Shown one piece after another: positions 1 through 12,900 of a DNA stretch of 64,000 nt. The notes under the pieces were generated by a model. It saw only the letters and a program-made list of their open reading frames with translations, had not been told where the DNA came from and searched no databases. Every line of letters begins with the position of its first letter. Positions within the stretch are counted from its first letter, which is position 1. Source of the stretch: Siderastrea radians (Eukaryota; Cnidaria; Anthozoa; Scleractinia; Rhizangiidae); the NCBI GenBank assembly GCA_964017195.1, contig OZ024887.1, positions 1,484,501 through 1,548,500 of the forward strand, written 5' to 3'. A program made the position numbers and the translations under genes.

Positions 1-1407
1 TACTTTTTTGATCGGAACATCCAAGTGTTCGAATTAATTTTATATTTCTATCAATCAAATGGCCGATTGGTCTGTCCGCCTGAGCTCGCTCCGGAAATTT
101 TACTAGAGGAGGTGGAGTTCTTTGAGTTAGGAGAACATGCCGTTAACGCGGTTAAAGATATCCTGAACGAAGACGAACCACCAGAGAAGCAACTGGTTCT
201 ACCGGAAAAGAAAGCGCAGAAGTTTATATGGAGGTTATTTGAGTATCCCGATTCAAGCAAAGCCGCGCGCGTGCTAGCGTTGCTGTCTGTTTCCGTAATT
301 GTGGCGTCTATTGTCGTTTTGTGCATAGAAACGCTCCCTGAGTTTACAATATTGCCTGAGGACGATATTCCGGCAAACGACACCGCCAAACAACAGGAAG
401 TACGCGATCACAACGACTATGCGTCGTCAGTGAAAGCGGTCTTCGCGTTGCTTGAGATCGTTTTCATCAGCTGGTTTACGTTCGAGTATATGGTACGATT
501 GATCGCGAGTCCGCAGAAGTGGTTGTTTGTTCGTTCTTTCCTAAACGTGATTGATTTACTGGCTATATTGCCGTTTTATGTGGAGCTCGCGCTGAAGAAC
601 AGCGACAACCAGACCTTTTCGCTAGCGTTTCTCCGAATTCTAAGACTTGTACGTGTGTTTCGAATTTTTAAACTCTCTCGTCACTCAAGTGGACTACAAA
701 TTCTCGGGCTGACGTTGCGGAAGAGTCTACGCGAACTCGGACTTTTGATATTTTTCTTGGCAATCGGTATTGTTATTTTCTCCAGCATGGTTTATTATGC
801 AGAAAGTGGCGAAGACGAATCTTACTTCCGAAGTATCCCGGATGCATTCTGGTGGGCTCTAGTTACCATGACAACGGTTGGCTATGGAGACATGTATCCC
901 AAGACACTTTGGGGCAAGTTAGTTGGGTCGTGCTGTGCACTTTGCGGTGTGCTAGCGATTGCCCTGCCTGTGCCCGTGATTGTGTCGAACTTTGACTCGA
1001 TTTACAAGAAGTACCGAAGTCGCAAGCTGAAGCAGCAAGGCCAGATAGATGGGGATGGGGATAGCGATAAATCTAGAAAAGTGAGTGTAGTGTTTGGCTC
1101 TCGAAAGACTTCTGAAAACCCTTTATCTCAGCCACCTGACACCCCTGACATGGAACTTAAATTACTTAATGGGAACGGTCATTCGAAAACAGATATCAAC
1201 GAAGATAAACGGAATGGAAATGTCATCCAGCGAGAAGAAGGAGAAGAAGTGAAAGAAGATGGCTTCGAGTCTGCATTGACGAACGGAAAAAAGAAAAAAT
1301 CCCAAGATAAAGATATCGATTTCGACCCAGACAACCCCTCAGAGATCGTTTCACTCCTTGAGGAGGAACAATCGTCGTTTATTAAGCTTGATCAGACCAA
1401 TGTTTGA
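1..1407 (+). CDS. Kv1/Shaker-type voltage-gated potassium channel, 5' truncated by window
   Basis: The reading frame is open from base 1, so the start lies upstream of the window. The visible part begins in the T1 tetramerisation domain (to about base 145). Six membrane segments follow: S1 about 268-335, S2 about 427-510, S3 about 523-595, S4 622-690 with arginines at every third position (LRILRLVRVFRIFKLSR), S5 about 727-800 and S6 about 913-990. The potassium filter TTVGYGD is at 871-891, and S6 carries the gating motif PVPVIVSN. T1 plus the LFEYP linker before S1 and the PVPV motif place it with the Shaker (Kv1) subfamily, which forms tetrameric plasma-membrane potassium channels. The C-terminal tail of about 130 residues is hydrophilic and charged. 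No intron interrupts the visible 1.4 kb; many anthozoan Shaker genes are reported to be intronless. Family assignment is firm; the exact orthologue is not resolved. Confidence 0.96.
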   Translation, partial: YFFDRNIQVFELILYFYQSNGRLVCPPELAPEILLEEVEFFELGEHAVNAVKDILNEDEPPEKQLVLPEKKAQKFIWRLFEYPDSSKAARVLALLSVSVIVASIVVLCIETLPEFTILPEDDIPANDTAKQQEVRDHNDYASSVKAVFALLEIVFISWFTFEYMVRLIASPQKWLFVRSFLNVIDLLAILPFYVELALKNSDNQTFSLAFLRILRLVRVFRIFKLSRHSSGLQILGLTLRKSLRELGLLIFFLAIGIVIFSSMVYYAESGEDESYFRSIPDAFWWALVTMTTVGYGDMYPKTLWGKLVGSCCALCGVLAIALPVPVIVSNFDSIYKKYRSRKLKQQGQIDGDGDSDKSRKVSVVFGSRKTSENPLSQPPDTPDMELKLLNGNGHSKTDINEDKRNGNVIQREEGEEVKEDGFESALTNGKKKKSQDKDIDFDPDNPSEIVSLLEEEQSSFIKLDQTNV

Positions 1408-1479
1408 AAAGGACCTCAAAAGGACAACTAGGGGAAGTAATTGACATTTGATAACGCCTTATACAAAAACAACAGAATC

Positions 1480-1512
1480 AGCAGCAGCAGCAGCAGCAAC
1501 AACAACAACAAC
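1480..1512. repeat. Compound (AGC)n(AAC)n microsatellite
   Basis: Six AGC units run directly into about five AAC units in the presumed 3' UTR of the channel gene. Confidence 0.9.
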
Positions 1513-1868
1513 TTTATCGTTGTACAGAGCGATCTTATTCTGAGTCGCAGAACCAATATCGAAGTTACCACTCTGGCCAACCATGACAGAGGCAAACAAC
1601 GCAGAACTCGAAGCAAATGCAAGTAACTGGAGCCAAGCGTGGGAAAACGCGTGTATACAAGTAACGGTTGGTTTGTTTTTCTTTTTAAACCGTTTTTCAC
1701 AAGTGTCTTGAACCGGAACCAAAGGAGTTACCCCGGCCAATGACAACAAAGACAAATTACCAAATGAACCAATCAGAACTCGAAGCAAATACATGTGACA
1801 GAAGCATAACGCGAGAAAACGGTAGCACTTGATGGGATAGATCAGAGGACCCTTCTTGGTCAGCACTC

Positions 1869-1874
1869 AATAAA
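1869..1874 (+). promoter_or_regulatory. Candidate poly(A) signal of the potassium channel
   Basis: An AATAAA hexamer lies about 460 nt after the channel stop codon on the same strand. It is the first such hexamer downstream, so it is a plausible 3' end for the mRNA. Inference from position only. Confidence 0.4.
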
Positions 1875-1944
1875 ATCCGTCGAAATTCAGGTCTATCGAA
1901 CGAGATTTACGCCTGTAGTAAGTTTTTTATTTGATAAAAAATGT

Positions 1945-2045
1945 TCTATAATGGCAAGTCCGGGATTCGAACCCAACACAGATAAATGCAATAACTAGGA
2001 CCCTAGCCTCTACAACATCGAGGGCAACCACCGGGGACCGTGATA
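1945..2045 (-). repeat. tRNA-derived SINE or tRNA-like sequence
   Basis: Read on the minus strand it contains a B-box-like GGTTCGAATCCCGG preceded about 50 nt upstream by an A-box-like segment. The predicted acceptor ends do not pair, so it is a tRNA-derived repeat rather than a functional tRNA gene. Confidence 0.55.
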
Positions 2046-3020
2046 TTTGAAAGATTGATTCTGCTAGATTACATATGCATTAACCAAATTCGATCTCAGT
2101 CTCTTTCCGTCAAGGGCCTTCTGAGCGTTCACCCGGAAAACAGCCTGCTTCAAAGGAACAATTGGTTTTGGTTTAATTCTGATTGGGTGAGAAAATGGCG
2201 TGAGTTTTTAAGCCAGTCGTAGACCGACGAAAACCAAAACAAACACGAATTAATTTCGATACCAAGGGGAAAACCGCTCTAATTGGTTGACTAACTAGTT
2301 TGTGAAAGCAGCGCGAGCCATTCAGGGCATTATGAAATAACACCACAACAAACGCGAATTACTTTTGACACTCAAATGACGGCTTTATCGAACAACGTTG
2401 CCTAACTTTGGACGGATGGAAACCCATTTCAATTATGCTATTTTTGTTATTGTTGGAAACCAGTGACCGAAAGAGTGATTGGAATCTTATCATCTTTGGC
2501 CCTGTGACCAGATTGGGAGTGATTTTGTTTCTTTGTGTAAAGATAGCCAAATTTTTTCATGAAATTTTCTCTTGAGCAACGGAATTTTTTTTGTAAGGCA
2601 GCGTTAAAAGAAAATCTCGTCTCAAATTGATCGGAAAAAACAAGAGTACTTATTGGACAAATGGCAGTTTTGATGCAGTGGATTTTCTTTGAGATGTGAA
2701 AAGACTTACTATTCATAACGTTTTTTACCTCGGGCGACTTTTGATTAATATGTTGTAAAATAAGTTAGCTTCCTGTCATTTCTATTGTTGTAGCATAATG
2801 CACGTTATAAATGTAGGTCATTTCCACAATGGCGTCATTTTACTGCAACTACCAGAATGTATTTCTCGTTCTCCTCTGTATTGAAATTATTTTTGTCCCT
2901 GCGGGCGGGGTTTGATGTTTGGGGACCCTGCTAATAAGCGTGAGAAAACGAAAAAAAAAAAGGAAGTTGTAGTGAAATAACGCCATCATAACCCCTTCAC
3001 TTCCGAAGTTAAGGCTCGGC
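2046..3020. other. Intergenic, no recognised gene
   Basis: AT-rich DNA with short frames only. I see no conserved domain, splice structure or strong repeat here. Confidence 0.5.
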
Positions 3021-3027
3021 TTTTGCA

Positions 3028-3400
3028 ATACTGTTCCAACTTTTGAGTCTGTGGATGAAATCCTAAAGTGTGACCATTCAATTAAAAGCTACTGAGCAGT
3101 ACTTTCCTGTGGTGCTCTTTCTTATGCTGTGCAGGTTGTTCTAACTTTTATCTGTGCAGATGAAATCCTTAAGTCTTCACTTGTGGTACTGTAAATCATG
3201 CTGTCAGCTGGTTTCAACTTTTGAGTCCGTGGATCAATTCTTAAAATGTAATTATTCACACACGGCGGTCGTAAGGCGGGTTTCGTTTACTGATTATTAG
3301 GCCGTACAAGCTGGTTCTAACTTTCAGGTCTGTGGATGAAATTCTAAAGTGCGACAATTTAAATGAAGAACGCTGAACTCCGAGTTCTGCTTGTCTGAGC
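3028..3400 (+). repeat. Degenerate minisatellite, about four units of 75-100 bp
   Basis: The phrase 'aacttttgagtctgtggatg' or a close variant recurs at about 3037, 3138, 3214 and 3314. Each copy is followed by a version of 'aaatcctaaagtgtgacc', which marks an imperfect tandem array. The units differ by substitutions and small indels. Confidence 0.75.
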
Positions 3401-4690
3401 GCTCCAGGAAGTCGAAGGGTTAAGGATAGTGTGTAGACGTAAGATGAATCAGAATTGAGGATAATCTTATGCTTTGTTAATTATTTTTTTGAATAGTTTC
3501 TTATTGCACAGTGTTTTTAAACAATGACCGTATTGTGCACCAGAGTGAGAGAAAACGAAGTGCTATTCCGAGAGCGGTCAGTTTACTTTAAAAAATAATT
3601 TATGAAGTATTTTTGTAGCGCAGATCCCTGGAACACTATTTTTGAATTGTGGAATTCTATTTTTCTGAATTAAATGCAGATTTTGATAATTTCGATGTCG
3701 TTTTCTTTGCGCATTCAGCAGCTTTTCTTGGGTCGCGTGGAAACTCCACGCGGTCTTGCGTGGAAAACACGGTGTGTACTCGAAGTGCCCTAGGAAGAGG
3801 TCGCACATGTTCGTTTGGTGATCGATCGCAGCATTCCCTTGAGTTTTTAGTGTTTGCAGTGATCCGAAGAGCTTGAAAATTTTGATTGACGTGGCAGCTT
3901 TTTTGAGAATTAATGTCGGCCCGACATGACATTTTGGTTAATCGCCTCTGAATCGGGTGCCAAAATACACGTACGGTTCGCACTCCGGTACTGTCGGGCA
4001 GACAAATCGTAGCGTGTAAACGGCCTTCAGTCCCGAACGAGTTTAGATGGCCACGCAGGCTGGAAAACAGGGACTTCGTGCCTAGGCTGGAAATCTCTAT
4101 AAAGATCAATGCAAAAACAAACCATTTTACGCCAACTGTCCAGCGCGAGAGTCCAACCGCCAGGTGTACATTACCCAGGAATTATTTGGTCTTGCGACGC
4201 AATAGGAAGTTGAGTTTTTTCTTGTCCTATTGGGAAAAAAACCCTTTTCGGATGGTTTGGTTGTCAACTTTTTCAACCAGCTCTGAGCTTGGTTGAAACC
4301 GATGGGTAGCGTCCGCTGACATGTTAACAAACATCGGTGTTCAAACATTGCGTCATTATAATTTGCGCGTAATCGCGCAGACAATCATGCATAAACTGTT
4401 CCGCGTTAACTGTCAGCCACAGAAACGTATTTCTTCTCATTTACATTTTTTAGCTTGCTGTGTGATAAATTAGGGACGACATTCTCAAAATAGCCTGTAA
4501 TACGAGTGGCAGGTGTCCTCTCCGTTTCCAGTAACAATTTTGCTAATATTCCAATTCGTCGTCCGATTCGCAACGTGGTGGAATGAATTCTTCTAACATT
4601 TCTTGAAGAACAACCGATGCTACGAGTTGTGCTTCCACCTCGCCAACCTTGGCAGAAAAAGTCGAGGAAGTCTGCAAATGACTATGCCCA
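3401..4690. other. Intergenic, no recognised gene
   Basis: Several short open frames overlap on both strands between 3.6 and 4.4 kb, but none shows a domain, a splice-consistent structure or a recognisable product. Probably non-coding or old transposon sequence. Confidence 0.45.
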
Positions 4691-4718
4691 GTCACAACAG
4701 CGTGTCAACCAAGAACGG

Positions 4719-4801
4719 TTGAAATAGTGTTCTATTGCAAGCCTCAACCGTTTCGACCAAAACCGGTTTCGGTTCAACCGGTTGATCCCAATAGAACACA
4801 A
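4719..4801. repeat. Short fold-back (inverted repeat)
   Basis: GTGTTCTATTG on the left and CAATAGAACAC on the right are exact inverted copies flanking an interior built from further CAACCG/CGGTTG-type inverted motifs. It looks like the end of, or a complete, small MITE. Confidence 0.6.
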
Positions 4802-4881
4802 CCTTAGTCTGTGTACAAATTCTCTTGTAGGGGAAAGGGCGAAGAAAACAAAGGGCGAGGACGAACGAAGAGACGGGGAGC

Positions 4882-4896
4882 GGGGGGGGGGGGGGG
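4882..4896 (+). repeat. Homopolymer G tract (15 G)
   Basis: An uninterrupted run of 15 guanines. Length may be affected by sequencing or assembly error. Confidence 0.85.
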
Positions 4897-4999
4897 ACTA
4901 AATAGCTTCGGTAGCTACTGGTGAATGCCCGTCAGCTCACCAAAAGTGAAACTACCTCACCCTTAATTTAAAGATAACTTTTTCAGTATGTCACGAGCG

Positions 5000-5090
5000 T
5001 GCGGACAAAGAAAAAATGACTCCCCCACGGGAATCGAATCCATAACCTTTCGTCAGACGCTCTAACCAGAGCTATTGTAGGTCATATTTA
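5000..5090 (-). repeat. tRNA-derived SINE fragment
   Basis: The minus strand has an A-box-like TAGCTCTGGTTAGAGCG and a B-box-like GGATTCGATTCCCG about 30 nt apart, followed by a GGGGGAGTCA tail. It resembles the + strand SINE at 12308. Confidence 0.7.
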
Positions 5091-5865
5091 CCAGGTTCAA
5101 CTCACCCAGAGTTAAAAACTGGCCGACAGAGAGAAATGGATGACATTCCAGTAATCTGAACAGCCGCAACAAGAGAATCGCTTTCTCTTGTAGGGTGAGT
5201 AAACTTCGCTGGGGGCGGGCGTCTTCAGGGCGAATTTGTAACGTCTCTAACCGATCATACCATGGCAAAGAAAACAAGAAATAACACATTCTTGGTCACG
5301 CCCACAAATGGGCTTTTATTGAAGGAGACACCAACAAAACACGATAGTGATTTGAGTTTAAAATACTTTTAACGAACAGTAGTCCAGTTACTAGTAGAGT
5401 GGTTTTCAGTTGACAGTCGTAAGTAACCGTTTTGCGCTTTGTAAGCTCTACAACTGGTTTGACAAACTCGCGAAATTAAACCCAGTCAATAAGAACACAA
5501 ACTAGGAACAAGAGTGTCGTTTTATTAGCAAAATAGTCGCGATCTGGGTTTTCTAACTTTTCCCGTGCTTTTCACCCGTTACAAAACCGGGCCAAAGGAG
5601 GACGGGACTCCCTGCAACTCTCACTCGTGCGCTCTGAAAGCGGAAATTGACTTGCCTCAAATCTTCAATAGAGAGTTCACACTGGGGTACCCGTTCGGCC
5701 GTTGGCTTTCACTTGCTCTCAAGAACTTTTCGGTGAGCTAAGAGAGTTTTCATCTGCTCATATGTTCGTCGCATTTGATGATAGTTTAGACTCTTTTCTT
5801 GTTTGTCCTCGTTACTTCTACACTTTTGCTTACGCAAAAAACTCGTCATCATTTGACCTATAGTC

Positions 5866-5972
5866 TCCTACGCAGCCGTTATTTGGTCGTCACGCAAACT
5901 TCCCCTTAAATTATTTCGGGGAAGAGCGTTGCGTGACGAGCCAAATAACGGCTGTGCAGGGGACTACGTTTG
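5866..5972. repeat. Palindromic fold-back element, arms about 37 bp
   Basis: The left arm contains CAGCCGTTATTTGG and TCGTCACGCAA. The right arm contains their inverted copies TTGCGTGACGA and CCAAATAACGGCTG. About 30 bp of AT-rich spacer separates them, as expected for a snap-back MITE. Confidence 0.8.
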
Positions 5973-6109
5973 TGCCAGTCTTTATTGTTACGTTACAGGA
6001 ACGCTGCCATTGAGAATATAAAATTAGTTTTGGTTTAACGACAGTCACTAGAAAACCGCTCTTATAAAGAAACTATTCTATCCCTATCCCTAAAAATTCC
6101 TCAACGTCC

Positions 6110-6660
6110 TGGACATTTCCCTGTGTCCCGTATCCGCGGGCTTCCCTCGGGTACATGCGAGTGGACTACAAGCGGGTCTCCGTGGCGTGTTCCAAAAGCA
6201 GAACTCGAACATGCAGGTGAAGAAAACTCAAGTTCAGATTTTTACCACACAAGTACGCAATTTGATCTTTCGTCCACTATCCACGAACGAAAAGCAGCAA
6301 GCAGTCTACGAGGCCTATTATACGAGCCGGGCGGGCTGGTTTTATCGAGATCTTGTCACATCAAAAATCAGTTTCACGATTACATGGAAAAAACTCAACT
6401 GCGCATAAACATGGAGTAGGGGGAGTAAATTCACCCGATGCATCTCCCTAAAAATTCTTCCACATCCTGGACGTTTCCCTGAAAATCCCATATCTGCGAG
6501 TTTCCCTCGGGTACACGCGGGTGTACTACAAGCAGTATATCTTTTAGCGAACAGTTTAAAAACGACAACTTCCAAACCTTGGTGTCACCTCATGTTATAC
6601 CGGGCTGAAGTCACCTCGCAAACCGAACCAGCCTGGCTCATGTAATTGACCCCTCAATGC
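6110..6660. repeat. Degenerate MITE, related to the one at 27986
   Basis: The right end carries 'cctggctcatgtaattga', matching the terminal motif of the complete element at 27986-28472. Internal GGGTACA(T/C)GCG and CCCTCGGG motifs occur twice, at about 6145 and 6507. The left end is not clear. Confidence 0.5.
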
Positions 6661-6985
6661 GAGCGAAGTGGACTACAGGTATTAACGCAGCGCGCTATTT
6701 ACACGTACACTGAGCTTTGAAAATGGCAAACAGGCCAAAGACGTTGTTAATTCTCTATTTACACCACTTAATATGAGATAAAAATTCTGACAATGCCGTC
6801 CGCTTTTTCCTGACAACTGAACGGAATGATAAAAATCCGACCAGGGATGATAAGTTATGCGTATTCTACAAAACGGACCGCAGGGATCATTCTGTGGAGA
6901 CAAACAAAATGATTCAATTCTCAAGCACTGAAGGATAATTAGCAGTCTCTTAAAAGTTAAACTGAAAGAGTTAAAGAATTACACA
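6661..6985. other. Region downstream of LIN54, no recognised gene
   Basis: This is the likely 3' UTR and flank of LIN54 on the minus strand. No minus-strand AATAAA hexamer is visible close to the stop codon. Confidence 0.4.
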
Positions 6986-9900
6986 TTAGGCAAGAAAAAC
7001 ATGTAAACAGAAACAAAACTTGCCTTTAGTTCCGTTGGCTGTGTGAATGATCGATAATAGGCAACGTCCAAATTCTTCAAGGATCACCTTTTCAATCATC
7101 GCTTGGGTCTTTCCCTCCTGACAATAAAAACAAAGCAGTGGAATGAGTCCTGCCGACGTTCTGGAGATTACAAGTGTTGGTGGGGAAGGAGGTATGTTAG
7201 CAGAAGGGCGAGGAGGGGCTATAAAAAACATACATATAGATAAAATAGAGTGCCAATATCAAGTTCTCCTGGTTTCATTTGTTTGCTCAGAGACCTGACA
7301 ACAGAATTTATTATTTACAGACAGCGTTGGATATGAGTAGGCACGCTCATTGACTGGTTCCCTGCAGTCAACAGGCTATCAGCTTATATCCCCACGAAAA
7401 CCATGCTTCGTTTGCAGAACAAAAATACTTCCCATAATCCACTAAATCGAAAATTACTTGAGCTCCTGGCTCACGAAAGAGTCATTATTACCCAGTGTTG
7501 AAAACACTGTGTTGTTAAATCATGATTGCCCAGTGTTGAAAACAGACAGCACTTGTGTCACTGCGCTTCACAGTGAAGCAAGGACCGTCAGATCGAGTTC
7601 GAGATTGACAGCGAATACAACTTTACAAACCTATTGTTTAGTGACATTTTCAAGCCTATATGCGTAGAAGGTACCCAAAGGCAAAGAAGACATTGGAAAC
7701 TGAACCACGAAAAAAGCGGAAAGCGCGGAAAGCTTACGGGGGGGGGGGGGGTGACATTTGTTCCGTGGGAAAGGTTTTCAAGATTTGCGAGTCACAACCA
7801 TATTTGGTAGGTCACGTGACCCGAACAGCGCCCCTTATGCCCCACCGGGGGGGGGGGGGGGATAAGGTTGAGCGAGTGAGTAAGAGTGACCTGAACAGAA
7901 GAAAAGCCTAAAACACAAAAGGCATATGGGGCCAATATTTAACGATCGTCACCACGATGCAAAACATGAGGTATCGATTTCTTGAAATTATAGAAATTAT
8001 GACGTCATGATTACGTATTTTTATACATTTTCTATTGTAGTTTTTATTTTCTTTGTGTAAACAGTAAACGCTTACATCACATTATAAACAACGATGAATT
8101 ATCTCCGATTCGTGAAAAATCGGAACTATACCTCCTTTCCTCTGTGTTTTGGGAAGTTTTCTTTCTTACGCACGGTTGGGGACTGGCACTAACTAAACAC
8201 GCGCATGTCCATTTTCTTTTTTTAATTCAGATGTTTATCGTCACACATTTCGCCAGTCTAGAGGCACAAAACGCTTCACAAAAATACCTTAACAACAACA
8301 CCAGATCTGTAGTTAGGTTCTCCCCCCTAAAGTCATTGAAACAAAAAAACAACAACAACAAGCAACAGTAGCTCGTTATTTTACATCTTATCTCGGCCTA
8401 CTGCTGGCAGAGAAAATGGATTTCTAAACACAAATCTTCTCATTTCTTCCTGTCGCCAACAGTATATAAGAGGATTTAAGAGCGAGTTTTAGTGCAGTTA
8501 AAGATGGAAACCAAGGCTTAGCAACAGGAACCAGATACAATAACACTTTAAACTGAAAAGGTATGGACAGAAAAATTAAGGGTGCACAACATACATGTAA
8601 CATAAGAGCATCGACACAATACGACGTCGTTTTGAGCGATTTGTTTTCTCTCGTAAATCTTCTTACTTCCTCCTGAGGAATATGTTCAGTCATAATGTGC
8701 CTGCGATGCCGAGAGGTTTCTCGAAACATTACATAGCTGATAACTATAAACAATACACAACAAACTATAACGAGCGAGAAAACTGTAGAACTAAAAACTG
8801 TTGCTTGCCAGTGAGCCTGTGCGGCAAATCTGAGCAGTTCCGATAATGCGCTTAAGGTCCAAATGGAAACAAGCGCAAATTTGATGTTTCGCTGGGTGAT
8901 GACATGAGCGTAGTGCATTGTGAACTTGATCGCCACGAATCTCTCAAATGTAACTAGAGTCAGGTGAAGCAGAACAAAAAGCTTACAAAACGAAATGCCC
9001 CTGTCACCAGAGCGAAGAGAAGACAGTGATTTTCAATATGTTCCTTGCCATGCAGTCCTTGCAGGTGTACAATGCTGTAAGTGGTTCGACCAGGAGACCG
9101 GTCAACACATCAGTTACGGCTAGACAAGCCAGCAAGATGTTTGTGTTGCTCTGGAGACTCGGTCGTTTTTTCCCCGCATAAATTACAAGAAGGTTGAACA
9201 AAACTGTGAAAGGGCAAGCGATGACTTTCACGACGGCAGAAAGAAGTGACCACGGATATCCACTCGCCGGTACTCTGAACAAGTTCGAAGATTTCATTAC
9301 ACTTACTGGCATATGCTCCATCCGAAACATTCCCAGCTGGGACAAAATCGGAAACGTTTGGCATCGTTCCTTTAAATTGTGGGCAACTTGGTTTGAGCTC
9401 TAGGCAGTGCCTGCTAAGAGATCTACCAAGCTTTTATTCATATTTATGAAACCGACCTTTCCGGCTTTACTTGGGGTACCAGGTGCTTTGTAGAAGCTCC
9501 CATTGTTTAACATTATTAATAAAAACATTGCTTCAAAAAGTAAGTTTGATAATGATATAGCAATCAATAAATCAATGCTTGGTAAACAAAAGAACCAAAA
9601 GACCAAGTTAGAAGCTATTTAAAGGAATTAAGGTTTTAAGAACCCAACACACAACTTAGCCGCAAGTAACCACCTTCCACTGTTTGTACACTTGTGGACA
9701 ATAAACAGAAGGCTATGTACTGACTACACTTATTCGCGCATTGACGACAACGGAAATAAATGAAGAATAAGTTTGAAAGCCAGTTAAATTGAATGACTTC
9801 AATGACCTAATTTTAACCGTCAAATGCGACGAATCTAGGACTCTTCTTACCATCAAAAGCCAACTGATGTTAAATGAGGTTAAATTGATGGAAATTTAAC

Positions 9901-12900
9901 TATTTAACCAGTGTATTTTATTGAACGCGCCCTGTTAAAGAAGGGAGGTAACGCGCCTAAGCGTCAAGAGCAATAAAATGTTAATTTCTGGGCACAGCCA
10001 TATTCAGGAAAATACACACAATTAGTCTTCGAAAAAGCCTTTTAAACTCTTATGTTTCCATAAATGCCACTTGTCAGTTTACTTCATTCAAACTGGCTCA
10101 ATAAGTTAATTTGCAAGTCAACAGACAAAAGTCCAGGTCTCTTTCAACTGAAGAATTATTTTCCATATTGCAGTTATTGATTATAAACACGAAAAACGAA
10201 AAAGTTCTGTCCTTTTTCGTCAGCGCATACAAACAATGTAAACTTAGAATATTCGCGTTGAAATTACCCCCCCCCCCCCAAAAAAAAAGGTACAATCGCA
10301 AAAGGTGGTCATTTTTCTCACCTGAAGACATTTCAGTTAAATAGTACTTGTTTAAGGGCGCTTTTATTCACAAAATTTGGTTGAAATGAAATAAATACAA
10401 CCAGTGACAAATGCTTAGCGAATCAAAGATTGAACTTGACAGACGTAAACCAAAAACGCGTTGCGACCAAAATGCACGTTAGGTTGATTATGCTTTGGTT
10501 TTGGGTTTAGAAATGGTGTGAAATTGGGTGCTGTTTCTCATCTGAAATTAGGTACGTTGTGTCCAAGGCCAACGCTTTTTTGGCCTGAAATAGCATTAAG
10601 ATTTGGAGCTCTCTGCTACGCACCACACCCAAAATTCCACCAAACAGCTTCGTTAGGCTTGTGCTTTTCTCAGTCTCATGTCATGTCAGCGCTTTACATG
10701 TACATGTATGTGCAACGTCTCTCTGCAACTTGGTCTGAGCAACAAAAACAGGAACAAATCTGCTGTTTTCTATTTTCTATTCTTATCCCTTTTTTGCAAT
10801 CATTTTTACAGGATTTTAGATTACATTAATAACAATCACGGGTTAATTTTATGCCTCATGACCACTGTTTTAGGTTTTTAGCATTCAGACGTATCAATAA
10901 TGCCCCTTGAGTGAAGTCTGGAAACTTACATTTTCAGCGTCAGCAGCTTGGGCCAGCAGACACTGACAAGTGGCTTGCACTACATCATCCGTCACAAACG
11001 AAAAGGGCAGTCTGTAAAATAGGCACAAAATATAGTCAAAACTTTTCAGCAACCTTTATATCTTCCTTTTTCTTTCTCCAGTATCTTGCTTACTCATCAA
11101 AAGTTCAGTGAAGCTCTATATCTCTCCCAGTTACTTATTCACAATCAATCGGAGTCACAAGGTTTTCAGATTAAAAAAACCACTGAGCGTTTGCCTTGGC
11201 CACAAGAAAGTGATTGTAACAAAGATTTTTTGTACATTAACTATTTTGTATTTTTTTCTTCCTTAAGTTTTTGACATTATTTTGCTCTTAGTTACAGTAC
11301 CCCAATCAAAAACAGTGTTTTAACAATGAAAGGGTCATCAGCTATAAACCTCAACATAATTATTGTTTGAATGCATGCAAGTTGGACTGAACTGTCATTC
11401 AGAACTCATTCTTGAATTCTAGCACCCTGAAGAGTCATGTGTCACCACACCTGGAATGGAGGCAGTGTTGCCAAGTGGTTAGGGAGCCAGACTTGAAATC
11501 CAGAGATCCCAGGTTCAAGTCCTGCTCTTAGCACTACCTGGAGCTGTTCTCAGTAGCCCCGAGTTCAACCCCTCGGCCATGCCTGTAAATAGCCAACTGG
11601 ACTGCCTCCTGCCAGATGGGGTTCTTAAAGCTGCTACGTTCATTTAGATTATTTCGTTCTTTGTCCCTGAAAAGCCCCTGACAGGGAGTGGTCAATTAAG
11701 TTATTATTACCCTCCACCCAAACCCAGGCAAAGTGAGGTTGTGCATTCGGAGGTCACTAACAACTCAGTTACAATGCAAACAAGTCAAAACATTCTTCTT
11801 TGAGAACAACTCCAAATGATTCCTTAGAGCACTTACCTTTCCCCAGAATTAGTTAAAAAGGTTGGTCTGGATGGCAAATCCTCTATTTGAGACTCCAGTT
11901 TCGTTCGGGCAGCATTCTGTTGCTTGACGCGTACCTCTGAAAAATGATAAACATAAAAACAATGTAAAATTCCGCAAACAAAGCAATACAGTACAACACC
12001 GCACAATAAATACAATACAATAAAACTCAACATAATTATCCCGTGGAAAATCACCTGACACTTAGCCGACAAAGGTTGCAGGCCGAATAGGCTAAATTAG
12101 GGGATATTCCACAAGATTAGGCAGGATAATAATTATTTATTGTATTATAGTTCAACAAAGTCCCATCAGGTGGCATTTTCAGAACAACAAAACTGGTTTT
12201 ATGACCATCACGTCTCAAGCTAACACAAAAGTTATCACAAGAAATAAACACCAAGGCAAAATTTCGTCACAAACGAATTCAGTAAATATGACCTCGCTCG
12301 CCACGAGTTTCCCAGTAGCTCAGTGGTTAGAGCGCCTAACCGGTGTACGGGAGGTCATGGGTTCGATTCCCGTCGGGGACTCAGATTTTTTCTCAGTCCC
12401 ACTCTCGTGAGAAACTGAATACTCCACCTTTCTTGAAATATACTACTGTTCACTTCAAGAAGATTGACCCTTCGAACTTTCAATCAAAAGTCTGATACAC
12501 TAACCACTACAGTACTGCACCTCACAAATACACAGACTCTTTATATCTCACCTGCGGCATCTGCTAGGTGCATTAATGTTTTTCTCTCTGGACTCTCCTC
12601 AAAATTCTTGCATCCTGTACATTTACAGAGATTTGTACACAAAATCTTGGCCTAAAAACGTATCAAGACATCTCATTAAACAATCAGTGATTAAAATGTG
12701 ATCAATTTGTCCACAACCAATATTTAAAAATATGAAGTACTTTTTTCCATGACACTCTGAAAAACCAGAAATCAGAAAAAAAAATGCCAGCTCATTTAAT
12801 GTATCAGTGCTAATGAGCTTTGATTCCTTCACTGTCATAGAAAGGAGTTTGACAGTTCATGTCACTTGCTGCCATATGACATGGCTACAAGAATTTTTCA

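Noticed and set aside
1459..1866. 135-codon minus-strand frame behind the channel gene
   Set aside because: It includes a translated trinucleotide repeat and low-complexity residues, with no conserved features.
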